From assembly GCA_027533105.1 (NCBI GenBank), contig JAPZTW010000002.1, positions 462,997 through 526,996 on the forward strand: a stretch of DNA of 64,000 nucleotides, given 5' to 3'. This document shows, piece after piece, positions 9,244-17,410 of the stretch; the stretch's first letter is position 1, and each line of letters opens with the position of its first letter. The notes below the pieces were generated by a model that was not told where the DNA came from, ran no database searches, and saw only the letters and a program-made list of their open reading frames with translations. The DNA is from Sphingomonadaceae bacterium. Lineage in GTDB: Bacteria > Pseudomonadota > Alphaproteobacteria > Sphingomonadales > Sphingomonadaceae. Position numbers and translations under genes: made by a program.

Positions 9244-9870
9244 TCAGGCGCCGATTTGCGCCATCAGGGCCGACAGGAAGTCGGAAGGGGTGCTGCCAGA
9301 CTCACTCCGGAACAGCGGTGCCAGGCCTTTGCCCGCGATTGCGGTAGCCTGGCTTTTTGAGAACCCTGCCTCGCGCAGGAAATCCTCAAATTCTGGCAAG
9401 GTCGGAAGTCGGCCATCCTCGACAAGCGATTTCACTGAAGTGATAACCGCGCGCTCGTTCATCGGGATGGTAACAAGGCTGACCTCGTAAAGGGCAAGCT
9501 CGAGCAGTTGGCGGGTCTTGCCGACAATCTGCTCCCGAATGGTCTTGTAGCCGATCGAGAGCCCACCAATCGCGCCGTCGCGCACGAGGTTGTAGGCCTC
9601 CTCGCCTGCTCGGGACGATAGGGAAAGCTGCCCTTTGACGATGAGGCCATCGCGGCTCTCGGCAAAATCAGTCCAGACGCCAGCCGGCCGGGTCTGGTCG
9701 TGATACATCAGCATCGGGACCGACTTGCGACCCTTCAAGGAAAGGGCGAGTGCGCCGGGCACAATCACATCGCCGCCGGCATCGACGTTGCCGTAACCGG
9801 CAGCCAGCCCCTCGATCTGGCCGTCTTCGGTGACGGCCTTGGTATCGAGGATGAAGTCGAGATGGTTCAT
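9244..9870 (-). CDS. HK97-family prohead protease
   Basis: A 208-residue serine protease that cleaves the delta domain of the capsid protein during head maturation. Family landmarks visible are IEGLAAGYGNVDAGGDVIVPGA near the N-terminus, the catalytic His in MLMYHDQTRPAGVW, and the Ser region in GGLSIGYKT followed by LLELALYEVSLVTIPMN. The start overlaps the portal stop by 4 bases, and the capsid gene follows 25 bases downstream. Confidence 0.93.
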   Translation of the reverse strand: MNHLDFILDTKAVTEDGQIEGLAAGYGNVDAGGDVIVPGALALSLKGRKSVPMLMYHDQTRPAGVWTDFAESRDGLIVKGQLSLSSRAGEEAYNLVRDGAIGGLSIGYKTIREQIVGKTRQLLELALYEVSLVTIPMNERAVITSVKSLVEDGRLPTLPEFEDFLREAGFSKSQATAIAGKGLAPLFRSESGSTPSDFLSALMAQIGA

Positions 9871-11117
9871 GGGGAAGCTCCGGGATCTGCAGGCGGCAGC
9901 GCTAGCGGCGCGCCTGATCCAGTCTGGGTGATGGGCACGTTCTGCATCTGCATGCGGGGAACATCGCCGCCTTCGACCGGCGGCAGGTTTTCAAGAGCGC
10001 GGACCTCGTTGATGGTCATGACGCCGCTCCCCAACATCGACTGATAAAAGGAGGCACGCGCCGCGCTGTCGCCGCGCAGCAGGCCTTCGAGGTTGAACTC
10101 AATGACGAGCCCCGCCTGCCGATCCGCGGGTGAGAGCAGCTGCTTGGCGAGCGCCTGTTCGATACGTTTGAGGCGCCGGCGCAGCGTGAACTTCTGGAAC
10201 CCCAGCGTCTGCTGTTCGAGCCCGGTGCCCCAGCTGGTGGTCTTCTCGGTGTGGCCGACCATGAAGGGCGGCACGCCGAAGAAGCGGCAGACCTCCTCGA
10301 CCGAAAATGCTCGACTCTGCAGCATCTGGGCATCTTCCGGGCTGATCGAGAGCTGGACCCAGTCCATGCCGCGATCAAGCAGCATCGGCCGCCCAGCATT
10401 GATCGCGCCTGCAAACTTCTCCTGCAGCAGTTCCTCGGCCTGCTTGCGCTGGTCGAGGGTCAGGCTGTCGGCGGTCTTGAGAAGGCCCGACGGCCGCACC
10501 CCGTTGCGGAAGGTGTCGCCTGAGGCCCGTTCGATGGCCTGCGCCAATCCGAAGGTCTGGCGGCCAAAACTCAAAGTTGACAAACCTCCTAAGGGATTAC
10601 CGCCAAACCCTCGAATGTGCAGCATATTATCTTGCGAGACGACACTGTTAATGCCGCCATCCGACCACTCGTATTCAAGGCTGCCGTCGCGCAGACGGCG
10701 GACCGTCATGAGCTCGGGCGCGATCGGAACGCTGAGCGCTACCACCCGGCCATTGCTGCCCCGGATGATCTCGGCATAGGCATTGCCGCTCAGTTCAATC
10801 GAGGCGCAGATGAACTCCCAGAAGTCGACCGCGGTTTGGTCGGCGTTCGGGCTGTCGTGCAGGATCCGGTAAAGCGGGTGGTCGGTGGCGACTGTCCGTG
10901 CGCCGCCCCTGGTCCGGTAGACCATGAGCGGGAGCGAGGCGATCGTACCGGCGAGCAAGTTTACGCAGGCCCAGGCCGAGGCGAGCCCCAGCACGGAACT
11001 GGTCGAAACTACCTCGCCGGTCGTGGTCGTGCGGCTGCCCACTGCCTGTACCAACCGTGGGTCTGTGAGGCCGATCGAGCGCGCGATGTAGCCGAGCGCC
11101 TTCTGAACGAGGTTCAT
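9867..11117 (-). CDS. Phage portal protein (HK97 family)
   Basis: A 416-residue portal that forms the dodecameric DNA gateway at the head vertex. Diagnostic stretches include VLGLASAWACVNLLAGTIAS, PLYRILHDSPNADQT and FGVPPFMVGHTEKTTSWG, all typical of HK97-family portals. It lies between the large terminase and the protease, with 4-base overlaps on both sides. The C-terminus is Pro-rich. Confidence 0.94.
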   Translation of the reverse strand: MNLVQKALGYIARSIGLTDPRLVQAVGSRTTTTGEVVSTSSVLGLASAWACVNLLAGTIASLPLMVYRTRGGARTVATDHPLYRILHDSPNADQTAVDFWEFICASIELSGNAYAEIIRGSNGRVVALSVPIAPELMTVRRLRDGSLEYEWSDGGINSVVSQDNMLHIRGFGGNPLGGLSTLSFGRQTFGLAQAIERASGDTFRNGVRPSGLLKTADSLTLDQRKQAEELLQEKFAGAINAGRPMLLDRGMDWVQLSISPEDAQMLQSRAFSVEEVCRFFGVPPFMVGHTEKTTSWGTGLEQQTLGFQKFTLRRRLKRIEQALAKQLLSPADRQAGLVIEFNLEGLLRGDSAARASFYQSMLGSGVMTINEVRALENLPPVEGGDVPRMQMQNVPITQTGSGAPLALPPADPGASP

Positions 11118-12934
11118 GTGAGGCTCTTCAGCCAGTCATCGATGGAGCCGGAGGTGTCGCCTGCCATCGCTGCCCCCACTGCCATGCACAGCGCGACCGC
11201 TGCGTCGATCTTGTTGATGGCCCGCTGTTTGGAGAGCCATTTGTTGTCCCAGCGGTCGGTCTCGGTGACCGCCGACATCATTGCCGAGATGAGGACCGGA
11301 TTGCGTTTGAGCCGGATGCGGCCCTCGAGGATCAGTTCTTCCAGGTGCCGGAGCGAACCCGGCATCCAGAGCCCTTCGGTCATCTCGCCCGTGGGCTTGG
11401 CCCTCTTGGTGCCGCCCTGCGGGTGCTCGACAAAGGCGAGGTCGAGGCCGAGTTCGGCAACTTCCTCTTCAAAGCGCCGGAAGGCGTAACGGTCGTAGGC
11501 GACTGCCTCGACCCGGTAGTCCGAGGCCATCTCAGCCAAAGCCTGCGCCACATGGCGAAAGCTGATGTTCTCGCCGGCCGGTGCATTCAAAAACCCATCA
11601 GCGACCCAGAGGTCGTAGGGCTGCTTGTCCCGCAAGACCCGCGCCGACAGCGTATCGCCGGGCGTCCAGACTTCGACCCAGGCATCAAAACAGGGTTTGC
11701 CATCCTTCTCGCCATTGCGCTGAACAGCGGCCAGCGCAGTCAAATCCCGGTTCTGGCTGAGGTCGAGCCCGAGCCAGACGGCCCCGCCAGCCTTGGGTTC
11801 GAGCTCCGCCAGCAGCGGCTCGAGGGTCGAGCGCGCCATCCAGGCAGTCTCGGCATCGGTCCACACGCAGAAGTGCAGCCGCAGGATGCCGTTCAATTGC
11901 CCCGGGATGGCTTTGGCCTGGGCGACCACCTCCGAGAGGTATTGCTCCGTGATCGTGACGCCGAGCAGCGGGTTCGCCTTGATCCAGCAGCTGGGGTCGG
12001 TCAGCGGGTCGTCGCCCTCATCAAGCCCGCAAACATAGCTGAACGTGGTGTCGTCAATGACCTGTCCCAAAAAGGTCGGGTCAGTCACCGCATCGGGATT
12101 GCCAGCCGCCACCCGGATGGCGTGTTCGTGCTCCTCCCATGCAACCGAATTGCGGTCAGATCCCGAGTTGGTGATCATGAACAGCAGTGGATCACGGCGA
12201 AACTTGAAGCCGCGCTCCAGCATCTCGATAATCGAGCGGTCGGGCAGCTCGTGGACCTCGTCCGCCAGCACGAAGTAAGGCCGCGGGCCCGAACCGGTCT
12301 TGCCGGTATCGCGCGACACTGGGCGGAAGAAACTGCCACTCGAGAGATGCGCGATGTTGAACTCGCGCCCCGGACCGCCGGAGAACTCAAGCCGCCGTGC
12401 CAGCGCCGGCGATTGCCGCACCATGCGCACCGCGTCGCGGAACAGGATGTTGGCCTGCTCCTTCTTGGCCGCGGCCGCATAGATCTGGGCGCCCGCTTCC
12501 TGGCAGGCGGTCATTCCGTAAATGCCGATGCCGCCAGCAACCGGTGACTTCCCGTTGCCTTTGCCCTGTTCGATATAGGCGCGGCGGAACCGGCGGCGGC
12601 CGTCCTTGCGCTTCCAGCCGAACAACGAGCCGACGATGAAGGCCTGGCTGGGCTGCAGTTCGAAGGGCTCACCCTCGAACTGGCCTTCGGAAAGCTTCAG
12701 TACCTCCTCGAAAAAGGCAAAGGCATGATTGGCAGCATCCTGGTCGAACCAGATGCCGTCCTTGCGCTTCAGATCCGCAATGTGCCGTTTGCAGGCATTG
12801 CGGACATGCGGTCCGGCCACGATCTCGCCCGCGACCACCGCAGTCGCATAAGCTAACGTCCGGTCAGGCGAAGAAGCGGTCGGCGGGGTCCGTGCCTTCT
12901 TCTGGCGGCTGGGCCGCGATCCTGCTCCTGGCAC
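11114..12934 (-). CDS. Terminase large subunit
   Basis: A 606-residue DNA packaging motor. The Walker A-like motif GKGNGKS is at about 124-130 and the Walker B region LADEVHE at about 223-229. The C-terminal nuclease domain begins near WLGLDLSQNRDLTAL. The predicted ATG overlaps the small subunit by 71 bases, longer than the other overlaps here, and there is no better ATG close to the small-subunit stop, so the true start is uncertain. It acts with the small subunit and docks on the portal. Confidence 0.92.
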   Translation of the reverse strand: MPGAGSRPSRQKKARTPPTASSPDRTLAYATAVVAGEIVAGPHVRNACKRHIADLKRKDGIWFDQDAANHAFAFFEEVLKLSEGQFEGEPFELQPSQAFIVGSLFGWKRKDGRRRFRRAYIEQGKGNGKSPVAGGIGIYGMTACQEAGAQIYAAAAKKEQANILFRDAVRMVRQSPALARRLEFSGGPGREFNIAHLSSGSFFRPVSRDTGKTGSGPRPYFVLADEVHELPDRSIIEMLERGFKFRRDPLLFMITNSGSDRNSVAWEEHEHAIRVAAGNPDAVTDPTFLGQVIDDTTFSYVCGLDEGDDPLTDPSCWIKANPLLGVTITEQYLSEVVAQAKAIPGQLNGILRLHFCVWTDAETAWMARSTLEPLLAELEPKAGGAVWLGLDLSQNRDLTALAAVQRNGEKDGKPCFDAWVEVWTPGDTLSARVLRDKQPYDLWVADGFLNAPAGENISFRHVAQALAEMASDYRVEAVAYDRYAFRRFEEEVAELGLDLAFVEHPQGGTKRAKPTGEMTEGLWMPGSLRHLEELILEGRIRLKRNPVLISAMMSAVTETDRWDNKWLSKQRAINKIDAAVALCMAVGAAMAGDTSGSIDDWLKSLT

Positions 12935-13367
12935 TCGGCGTCATCCCGAATTCTGCGGCGTAACGCATCATGTCCGCCGCCGCCTTGTTGGCAGTGCCTA
13001 CCAGCGGGTTCTGGACCGCGTTGCCGTTCGATGTCTTGATCATGCCGTTCGATGTCTTGATCATGAGGCCGCCGGTCAGCTGGTCCTTCTCGGCCATCTT
13101 GGCGATCGCGCGTTCTGCCTGGACCCAGCGGCCATAAGCCATGGCGTAAGCCGCAAGGGCCGCCCGATCGATCTCGGAGAGGATCCCGAGATTATAGAGC
13201 TCGGTTGCAACCCGGTTCCATTCCTCAACCGCATCAGCGGTCAGATGGTGGGGAGGAGCCGGAATAGCCGCCTTGGTCTTGGCTTCCTTGCGATTGACCT
13301 GCCGTTTGCCGGGGTTGGAGGTCACAAGCTTTAGCTGCGTGGGCTTCGGCTTTCTGCCGGTAATCAT
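12864..13367 (-). CDS. Terminase small subunit (P27 family)
   Basis: A 167-residue DNA-recognition subunit of the packaging terminase. The N-terminus MITGRKPKPTQLKL and the segment VEEWNRVATELYNLGILSEIDRAALAAYA (in two parts) are typical of the P27 family. It contains an exact tandem 21-base duplication (13023-13064) that doubles the heptapeptide MIKTSNG, so the protein is seven residues longer than a single-copy version would be. The start overlaps the methyltransferase stop. Confidence 0.88.
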   Translation of the reverse strand: MITGRKPKPTQLKLVTSNPGKRQVNRKEAKTKAAIPAPPHHLTADAVEEWNRVATELYNLGILSEIDRAALAAYAMAYGRWVQAERAIAKMAEKDQLTGGLMIKTSNGMIKTSNGNAVQNPLVGTANKAAADMMRYAAEFGMTPSARSRIAAQPPEEGTDPADRFFA

Positions 13368-14617
13368 GCAGCCTCAGCTATTCTCCCGCCTGCAATCTCT
13401 TCAAAGGTCCGGCCGTCACCCTCGAGGGTCGCGGCCTTGCCGGTAAAATCTTGCCAGCGCTTCACGGCGACATCGATGTAAGCGGGATTGAGCTCGATGG
13501 CGTGGACGGCGCGGCCGGTCATTTCACCGGCAATGATAGTGGTGCCTGAGCCAGAGAACGGTTCGTAGACCGCCTGACCCGGACTGGAATTGTTCTCGAT
13601 CGGGCGCTTCATACACTCGACCGGTTTCTGGGCGCCATGACCCGTCTCGTTCTTCTTTGGCTTGGCGATGTGCCAGACGGTGGTCTGCTTGCGGTCACCG
13701 GCCCAGTGGCCTTTTGCGCCCTTCTTGACCGCATACCAGCAGGGCTCATGTTCCCAGTGATAGTCGCCGCGCGACAACACGAGCTGGCCCTTGTCCCAGA
13801 TGATCTGGGAGCGGAGCAGAAGGTCGCAGGCAGCCAGGCTGTCGCCCACTACACCGGCATAGAGTCCAGCATGCCAGACATAGGCGACGTCTCCCGGAAA
13901 CAGCGCCCAGGCTTCTCGCCAGTCGGCCTTGTCGTCGTTCAGCACCTTGCCCTTGGCAGTGCCTGAAGCGGCAACGCCGGCCTTTTCGCGCCAGGCCGGA
14001 TCATATTCCACGCCGTAGGGCGGATCGGTGACCATCAGGTGGGGTGAGACCCCGTTCAGCGCCTTGGCGACGGTGTCGGCATCGGTGCTGTCGCCGCAGA
14101 CCAGCCGGTGCTTGCCGAGCAGCCAGACATCCCCGTGCTTTGCGATGGGGTCGGTGGGCGCTTCGGGGATCTCGTCGGGGTCGGTGTTACCTTCGGTTTT
14201 TTCTGCCAGCAGCTTGGCCAGTTCGTCGTCCGAGAAGCCGGTCAGCATCAGGTCGAAATCGAAGCCCTGCAGATCGCCCAGTTCGACGGCCAGCAGCTCG
14301 AGGTCCCAGCCGGCGTTCAGCGCCAGCTTGTTGTCGGCGATGACGTAGGCCTTCTTCTGGGCCTCGCTCCAGCCCTTTGCGACCATAGTCGGGATCTGAG
14401 TCAGGCCCAGCTTGCGCGCCGCCAGCAGACGGCCATGGCCAGCGATCAGGCCGCCGTCTTCATCTACGAGGATCGGGTTGGTCCAGCCCCATTCGCGGAT
14501 CGAGGCCGCGATCTGGGCGATCTGTTCGTCCGAGTGCGTGCGGGAATTGCGCGCATAAGGGGTGATCTTCTCTATCGGCCAGAGCTCGCTGCTCTGGGCC
14601 GGCCAGTCCTGATCCAT
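13364..14617 (-). CDS. ParB-domain DNA methyltransferase (beta class)
   Basis: A 417-residue fusion. Residues 10-110 form a ParB/Srx-like domain (ITPYARNSRTHSDEQIAQI, GGLIAGHGRLLAA). The rest is an amino-methyltransferase with the catalytic motif DPPY at 198-201 and the AdoMet motif EPFSGSGTT at about 352-360. The order motif IV before motif I marks the beta class, methylating adenine N6 or cytosine N4. No matching restriction enzyme is visible, so it is likely an orphan phage methylase that marks phage DNA or affects packaging. It is coupled to the terminase small subunit. Confidence 0.9.
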   Translation of the reverse strand: MDQDWPAQSSELWPIEKITPYARNSRTHSDEQIAQIAASIREWGWTNPILVDEDGGLIAGHGRLLAARKLGLTQIPTMVAKGWSEAQKKAYVIADNKLALNAGWDLELLAVELGDLQGFDFDLMLTGFSDDELAKLLAEKTEGNTDPDEIPEAPTDPIAKHGDVWLLGKHRLVCGDSTDADTVAKALNGVSPHLMVTDPPYGVEYDPAWREKAGVAASGTAKGKVLNDDKADWREAWALFPGDVAYVWHAGLYAGVVGDSLAACDLLLRSQIIWDKGQLVLSRGDYHWEHEPCWYAVKKGAKGHWAGDRKQTTVWHIAKPKKNETGHGAQKPVECMKRPIENNSSPGQAVYEPFSGSGTTIIAGEMTGRAVHAIELNPAYIDVAVKRWQDFTGKAATLEGDGRTFEEIAGGRIAEAA

Positions 14618-14722
14618 AGATGTCCTTGAAGAGGGATTGGTCGCGGCAGCTCAATGGCTCACGGCAATGATTTGAAGGTCAGTAAATTCTACGGGCGGCT
14701 TTGAATTATGCCGGGCCCGCCA

Positions 14723-15187
14723 CTAGGCCAGACCGTCGTTGGTCAAAGTTACCTGCCAGTATTGGGTTACACCACCAACGGTGCCGCTAACTGTCCAGGT
14801 CGACTCGCGAACGGTGTAGCCATTGTTGGCCAATGAAAATGTGATCGAAGTTGCCGAGCCGCCCGACGCGACGCTGGCCGCTCCGTAAGTTCCGCTCCGC
14901 GAATGGACCCACACCGCTGCCTGACTACAGAAAATGGTAACTTGTGCAGCGCCGCCACCGGACCGCCAGTCTGACAAGTAGACAGGAGAGGCACTGCTTG
15001 CTCCGCCTACAGGCGAAAACGTAACCGATGATTTCCCGTAAAGCTGTGATAGCGAAATCGCCCCGGTTGCGACGCCCGCCAAATTACGAACCGCTGTCTC
15101 ACCCAGAGAAATGGCACTGCCAGCTGCGCGGCCGATCTCAGCGGCCACGGCGCTGAGTGAGATCGCTCCGGTGGTCGGTAGCGGCAT
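14723..15187 (-). CDS. Tail-like structural protein in accessory position
   Basis: A 154-residue Ser/Gly/Thr-rich protein beginning MPLPTTGAISLSAVAAEIG, an N-terminal pattern seen in tail-associated proteins of alphaproteobacterial phages. The C-terminal 90 residues look like a beta-sandwich (VTIFCSQAAVWVHSRSGTYG). It sits upstream of the terminase genes rather than with the tail genes, so it may be an added cargo gene or a virion decoration protein. Function is inferred only from resemblance. Confidence 0.6.
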   Translation of the reverse strand: MPLPTTGAISLSAVAAEIGRAAGSAISLGETAVRNLAGVATGAISLSQLYGKSSVTFSPVGGASSASPVYLSDWRSGGGAAQVTIFCSQAAVWVHSRSGTYGAASVASGGSATSITFSLANNGYTVRESTWTVSGTVGGVTQYWQVTLTNDGLA

Positions 15188-15210
15188 ACATGCTCATCCT
15201 TGGAAAAGAC

Positions 15211-15579
15211 CTAGGCAGCTTGTGCCTTCAGGCTGAAGCAGAGAACGAAGCCCTTCAGGTAGGGCAGCCCCTTGGGCATCGCGATCTCGCGTGCGGTTTC
15301 CCGGTCGATGGTCCATCCCATCCAGCGGGTTATCGCCGATTCAATAGCCACTCTTAAATCCAGCCCCGCATGGACGCCGTTGTGGACGTCATCTGCGAAG
15401 TGGCGACCATGGCGACTATCGAGAAAATCCCGAACACCTTCGGGTGTGCCATCAGTTGCTGCCAGCACCGCCGGGAAGGCAATCCCCCAGGCTGCCTCCG
15501 CATCCGCGAAGGTGCCGCATGTGCCATAAAAGCCCCAGGCTTCGTTGGCGGTTGGCAAGGTCGAGTTAGTCATTTGCAT
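15211..15579 (-). CDS. Conserved hypothetical protein
   Basis: A 122-residue soluble protein with the pattern LPTANEAWGFYGT near the start and GVRDFLDSRHGRHFADDV in the middle, followed by AITRWMGWTIDRETAREIAMP. I recognise this architecture as a recurrent hypothetical protein in sphingomonad mobile elements and plasmids, without a known function. It is co-directional with the late phage genes. Confidence 0.65.
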   Translation of the reverse strand: MQMTNSTLPTANEAWGFYGTCGTFADAEAAWGIAFPAVLAATDGTPEGVRDFLDSRHGRHFADDVHNGVHAGLDLRVAIESAITRWMGWTIDRETAREIAMPKGLPYLKGFVLCFSLKAQAA

Positions 15580-15759
15580 CGCTCCGTTTTCATGAAGCGA
15601 CTACCGCTCTTATCGCGGCGACTATCCACTCAATTCGACGGAAATCTGGGACTTTCTGCTATTTGACCCCCGGTCCGAGTTTCGCGGTTGCGTGAAGTTT
15701 GGACCAAGCGCGGTTTCCCCCGCCAAAGGCCCAGACTTTCGAACGCCCCCCCGGCCTGG
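15580..15759. other. Intergenic spacer, no gene seen
   Basis: The 180 bases between the HNH gene and the 122-residue gene hold only short frames lying opposite or out of frame with neighbours. I see no convincing promoter or terminator hairpin. Confidence 0.4.
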
Positions 15760-16023
15760 TTAGTCGATCGGCCACCCGTCGGGGCCTACGGCGACAGTCC
15801 TGCGCTGGCCGAATTGCTGCGCAGTCCGCTTCGCATGGCACTCGGCACAAAGGCAGCGGATGTTGCTGTCCTCGTCCGATCCGCCACGTGCTAGCGGCAC
15901 GATGTGGTCAGGAACGGTCGCCTCGCGGACAATCCCAACAGAGGCGCAATCACGGCATAGAGGCTCGGTGCGAAGGCGGCGGAGCCGTTGGGCAACAGCC
16001 GCTCGCCCTCGCAAGCGTGTCAT
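15760..16023 (-). CDS. HNH endonuclease
   Basis: An 87-residue HNH nuclease. It shows the metal-finger and catalytic elements: LCRDCASVG, then the catalytic pair in DHIVPLARGGSD, then NIRCLCAECHAKRT. Small HNH enzymes upstream of P27-type terminase genes are standard in HK97-like cos phages and assist the terminase in cutting at the packaging site. It is the first late gene downstream of the promoter at 16317-16345. Confidence 0.88.
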   Translation of the reverse strand: MTRLRGRAAVAQRLRRLRTEPLCRDCASVGIVREATVPDHIVPLARGGSDEDSNIRCLCAECHAKRTAQQFGQRRTVAVGPDGWPID

Positions 16024-16040
16024 GCTACTGCGCCACCGTT

Positions 16041-16256
16041 ATGTCTGAACGTCGATACATTACCAACGAAGCTTGCACGAAACAGATCGACGAAGACGGA
16101 TCGATCTGCGGCCAGCCCTCGAACATCATCGAGCAACGCACCGATCCCACAAGCGGTCTGATCAACGCAGTCTCCGAATGCCGGGCCGGACACCAGTGCG
16201 CAGCCTCAATCGATCCAGAGACGTTCCAGATCTACAATCGGCGGTGGATCGCCTAA
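16041..16256 (+). CDS. Small Cys-containing protein, uncertain
   Basis: A possible 71-residue protein (MSERRYITNEACTKQIDEDG, with three further Cys residues) that runs opposite to all surrounding late genes and starts 17 bases from the HNH start. The composition looks protein-like rather than random. There is no clear ribosome binding site, and a leftward promoter at 16317-16345 would transcribe its antisense strand. It could be a small accessory gene or chance. Confidence 0.35.
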   Translation: MSERRYITNEACTKQIDEDGSICGQPSNIIEQRTDPTSGLINAVSECRAGHQCAASIDPETFQIYNRRWIA

Positions 16257-16265
16257 ACGAGCAAC

Positions 16266-16290
16266 GCCCGGAAGCCTGTGGGCTCCGGGC
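16266..16290. other. GC-rich hairpin in the late leader
   Basis: The arms GCCCGG (16266-16271) and CCGGGC (16285-16290) pair perfectly, with additional inner pairing AAGCC/GGGCT. There is no T run on either side, so it is not a typical intrinsic terminator. It begins about 20 bases after the predicted late transcription start. It could be an attenuator or antitermination element, or the end structure of the rightward small gene. Confidence 0.5.
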
Positions 16291-16316
16291 GCAGTTCTGA
16301 GCTTTGAATTTCGGAA

Positions 16317-16345
16317 CAGATACGCTTTCAGCAATCTGCCGTCAA
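16317..16345 (-). promoter_or_regulatory. Predicted late promoter
   Basis: On the minus strand TTGACG (16340-16345) is followed after exactly 17 bases by TATCTG (16317-16322), a good match to a housekeeping promoter. It points toward the HNH nuclease, terminase and structural genes and lies in an AT-richer stretch. The spacing and -35 match are strong. Use by the host polymerase rather than the phage sigma-like factor is inference. Confidence 0.55.
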
Positions 16346-16393
16346 CACTAAAACGAAAATTTATCGTTGAATCACAGTTTGTTATACCGTCCG

Positions 16394-16984
16394 CTAGGCG
16401 GAGGATACTGAACCGCAACCGCTTACCCCAATTCGGAACAGGCGAGCCAGCGCGTCCAGGCCGTGTCCAAGATTACTCAAATCCGCTGGTGACCACAGGC
16501 TGGCTTCGGCTTCGTGGCAAACCACAGCATGAACGAGCAGACTGGGCTTGCGCCCAACACCTCCGGGTGCATCGCAATCGGCGGTGCGCAATATGAGTAT
16601 GGCACTGGCAGCCTGCTTCCTGACCTTCTCGACCAGTTCAGGATCGGGGTCGGGGGCACCGCCGCCAAAGATCCCCTCGTTGATCAGAAGTGCGGTAACG
16701 GATCGCGGCTGGTCCATGGGTAGACCCATGACTGCACGATTGCGAGCCATGATCTCCCCATAGAGCTGCCCGGCCGCGTACTGATCTGGCGAAATCCGAT
16801 TGGCAAAGACAAGACGTCCCAGCGCTGTGCCAAGCCGCTCGTCCTTCGCCTGGCTAGCTGCCACACCATATTGCCGCTGCCGGGCTTCCAGCACCGTCGA
16901 CATAGCCTCGCGCTGAGTTTCCTCGCGTGGCCGCTTGCCGCAAGGGAGCCTGCGGCCAGCTTTCCGCTTACGCCCCCTTGCCAT
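16394..16984 (-). CDS. Phage protein of unknown function
   Basis: A 196-residue protein. I chose the ATG at 16984 (MARGRKRKAGRRLPCGKR) because an earlier in-frame start would overlap the next gene almost entirely. The very basic N-terminus suggests nucleic-acid contact. A central part (RISPDQYAAGQLYGEIMARN) resembles phage early proteins with helical packing. The start overlaps the preceding 62-residue gene by 17 bases. No enzyme motif was found. Confidence 0.6.
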   Translation of the reverse strand: MARGRKRKAGRRLPCGKRPREETQREAMSTVLEARQRQYGVAASQAKDERLGTALGRLVFANRISPDQYAAGQLYGEIMARNRAVMGLPMDQPRSVTALLINEGIFGGGAPDPDPELVEKVRKQAASAILILRTADCDAPGGVGRKPSLLVHAVVCHEAEASLWSPADLSNLGHGLDALARLFRIGVSGCGSVSSA

Positions 16985-17156
16985 GAGCACCTCCGTAGAG
17001 CCGTTCGCCAATTGCGCGGATCGCTTCGCGTTCCAGTGTGGTAAGGCGCTGGTCGCTGACCGACACGGCAAGTATGCCGTTGCGCCAGCCATCACGCCGA
17101 AGCTGCTCGCCATCGCGCTGACTGGCGTGATGGTAGATCCGGGAGGTCATGCTCAT
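16968..17156 (-). CDS. Small phage protein of unknown function
   Basis: A 62-residue protein (MSMTSRIYHHASQRDGEQLR at the start). It overlaps the DUF6378-like gene stop by 4 bases (ATGA) and the next gene by 17 bases, which supports it being translated. The C-terminal half is a predicted helix (TTLEREAIRAIGERLYGG). Function unknown. Confidence 0.55.
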   Translation of the reverse strand: MSMTSRIYHHASQRDGEQLRRDGWRNGILAVSVSDQRLTTLEREAIRAIGERLYGGAHGKGA

Positions 17157-17410
17157 GCCCGGACCTCCTTCAGCAGCGCGGCATAGCCGATGACATCGAC
17201 CATGCTGTCAACGTGCCCCGGATCGTGAGCGAGCCGGGCAAGCTTAAGGTCGATCATGCACAAGGCCACCTGTGACGGCGTGACCGGCGTGCCGAGCGTG
17301 ATTGACCAGCGCTCAGCGATAGCTTTGAACTGCTCGGCTGGATCGCCGTAGTCATCACGGCGTTCTTCGAGCACCTTGGCCGTGTGACCGAGGATGGACC
17401 AGCTGGTCAT
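17153..17410 (-). CDS. DUF6378-like phage protein
   Basis: An 85-residue protein with the family pattern VLEERRDDYGDPAEQFKAIA, then VALCMIDLKLARLAHDPGH and DSMVDVIGYAALL. This is a common small phage gene of the DUF6378 type, all-helical and reminiscent of MazG-like folds, with no proven activity. It overlaps both neighbours by 4 bases, so it belongs to the same polycistron as the resolvase gene. Confidence 0.75.
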   Translation of the reverse strand: MTSWSILGHTAKVLEERRDDYGDPAEQFKAIAERWSITLGTPVTPSQVALCMIDLKLARLAHDPGHVDSMVDVIGYAALLKEVRA

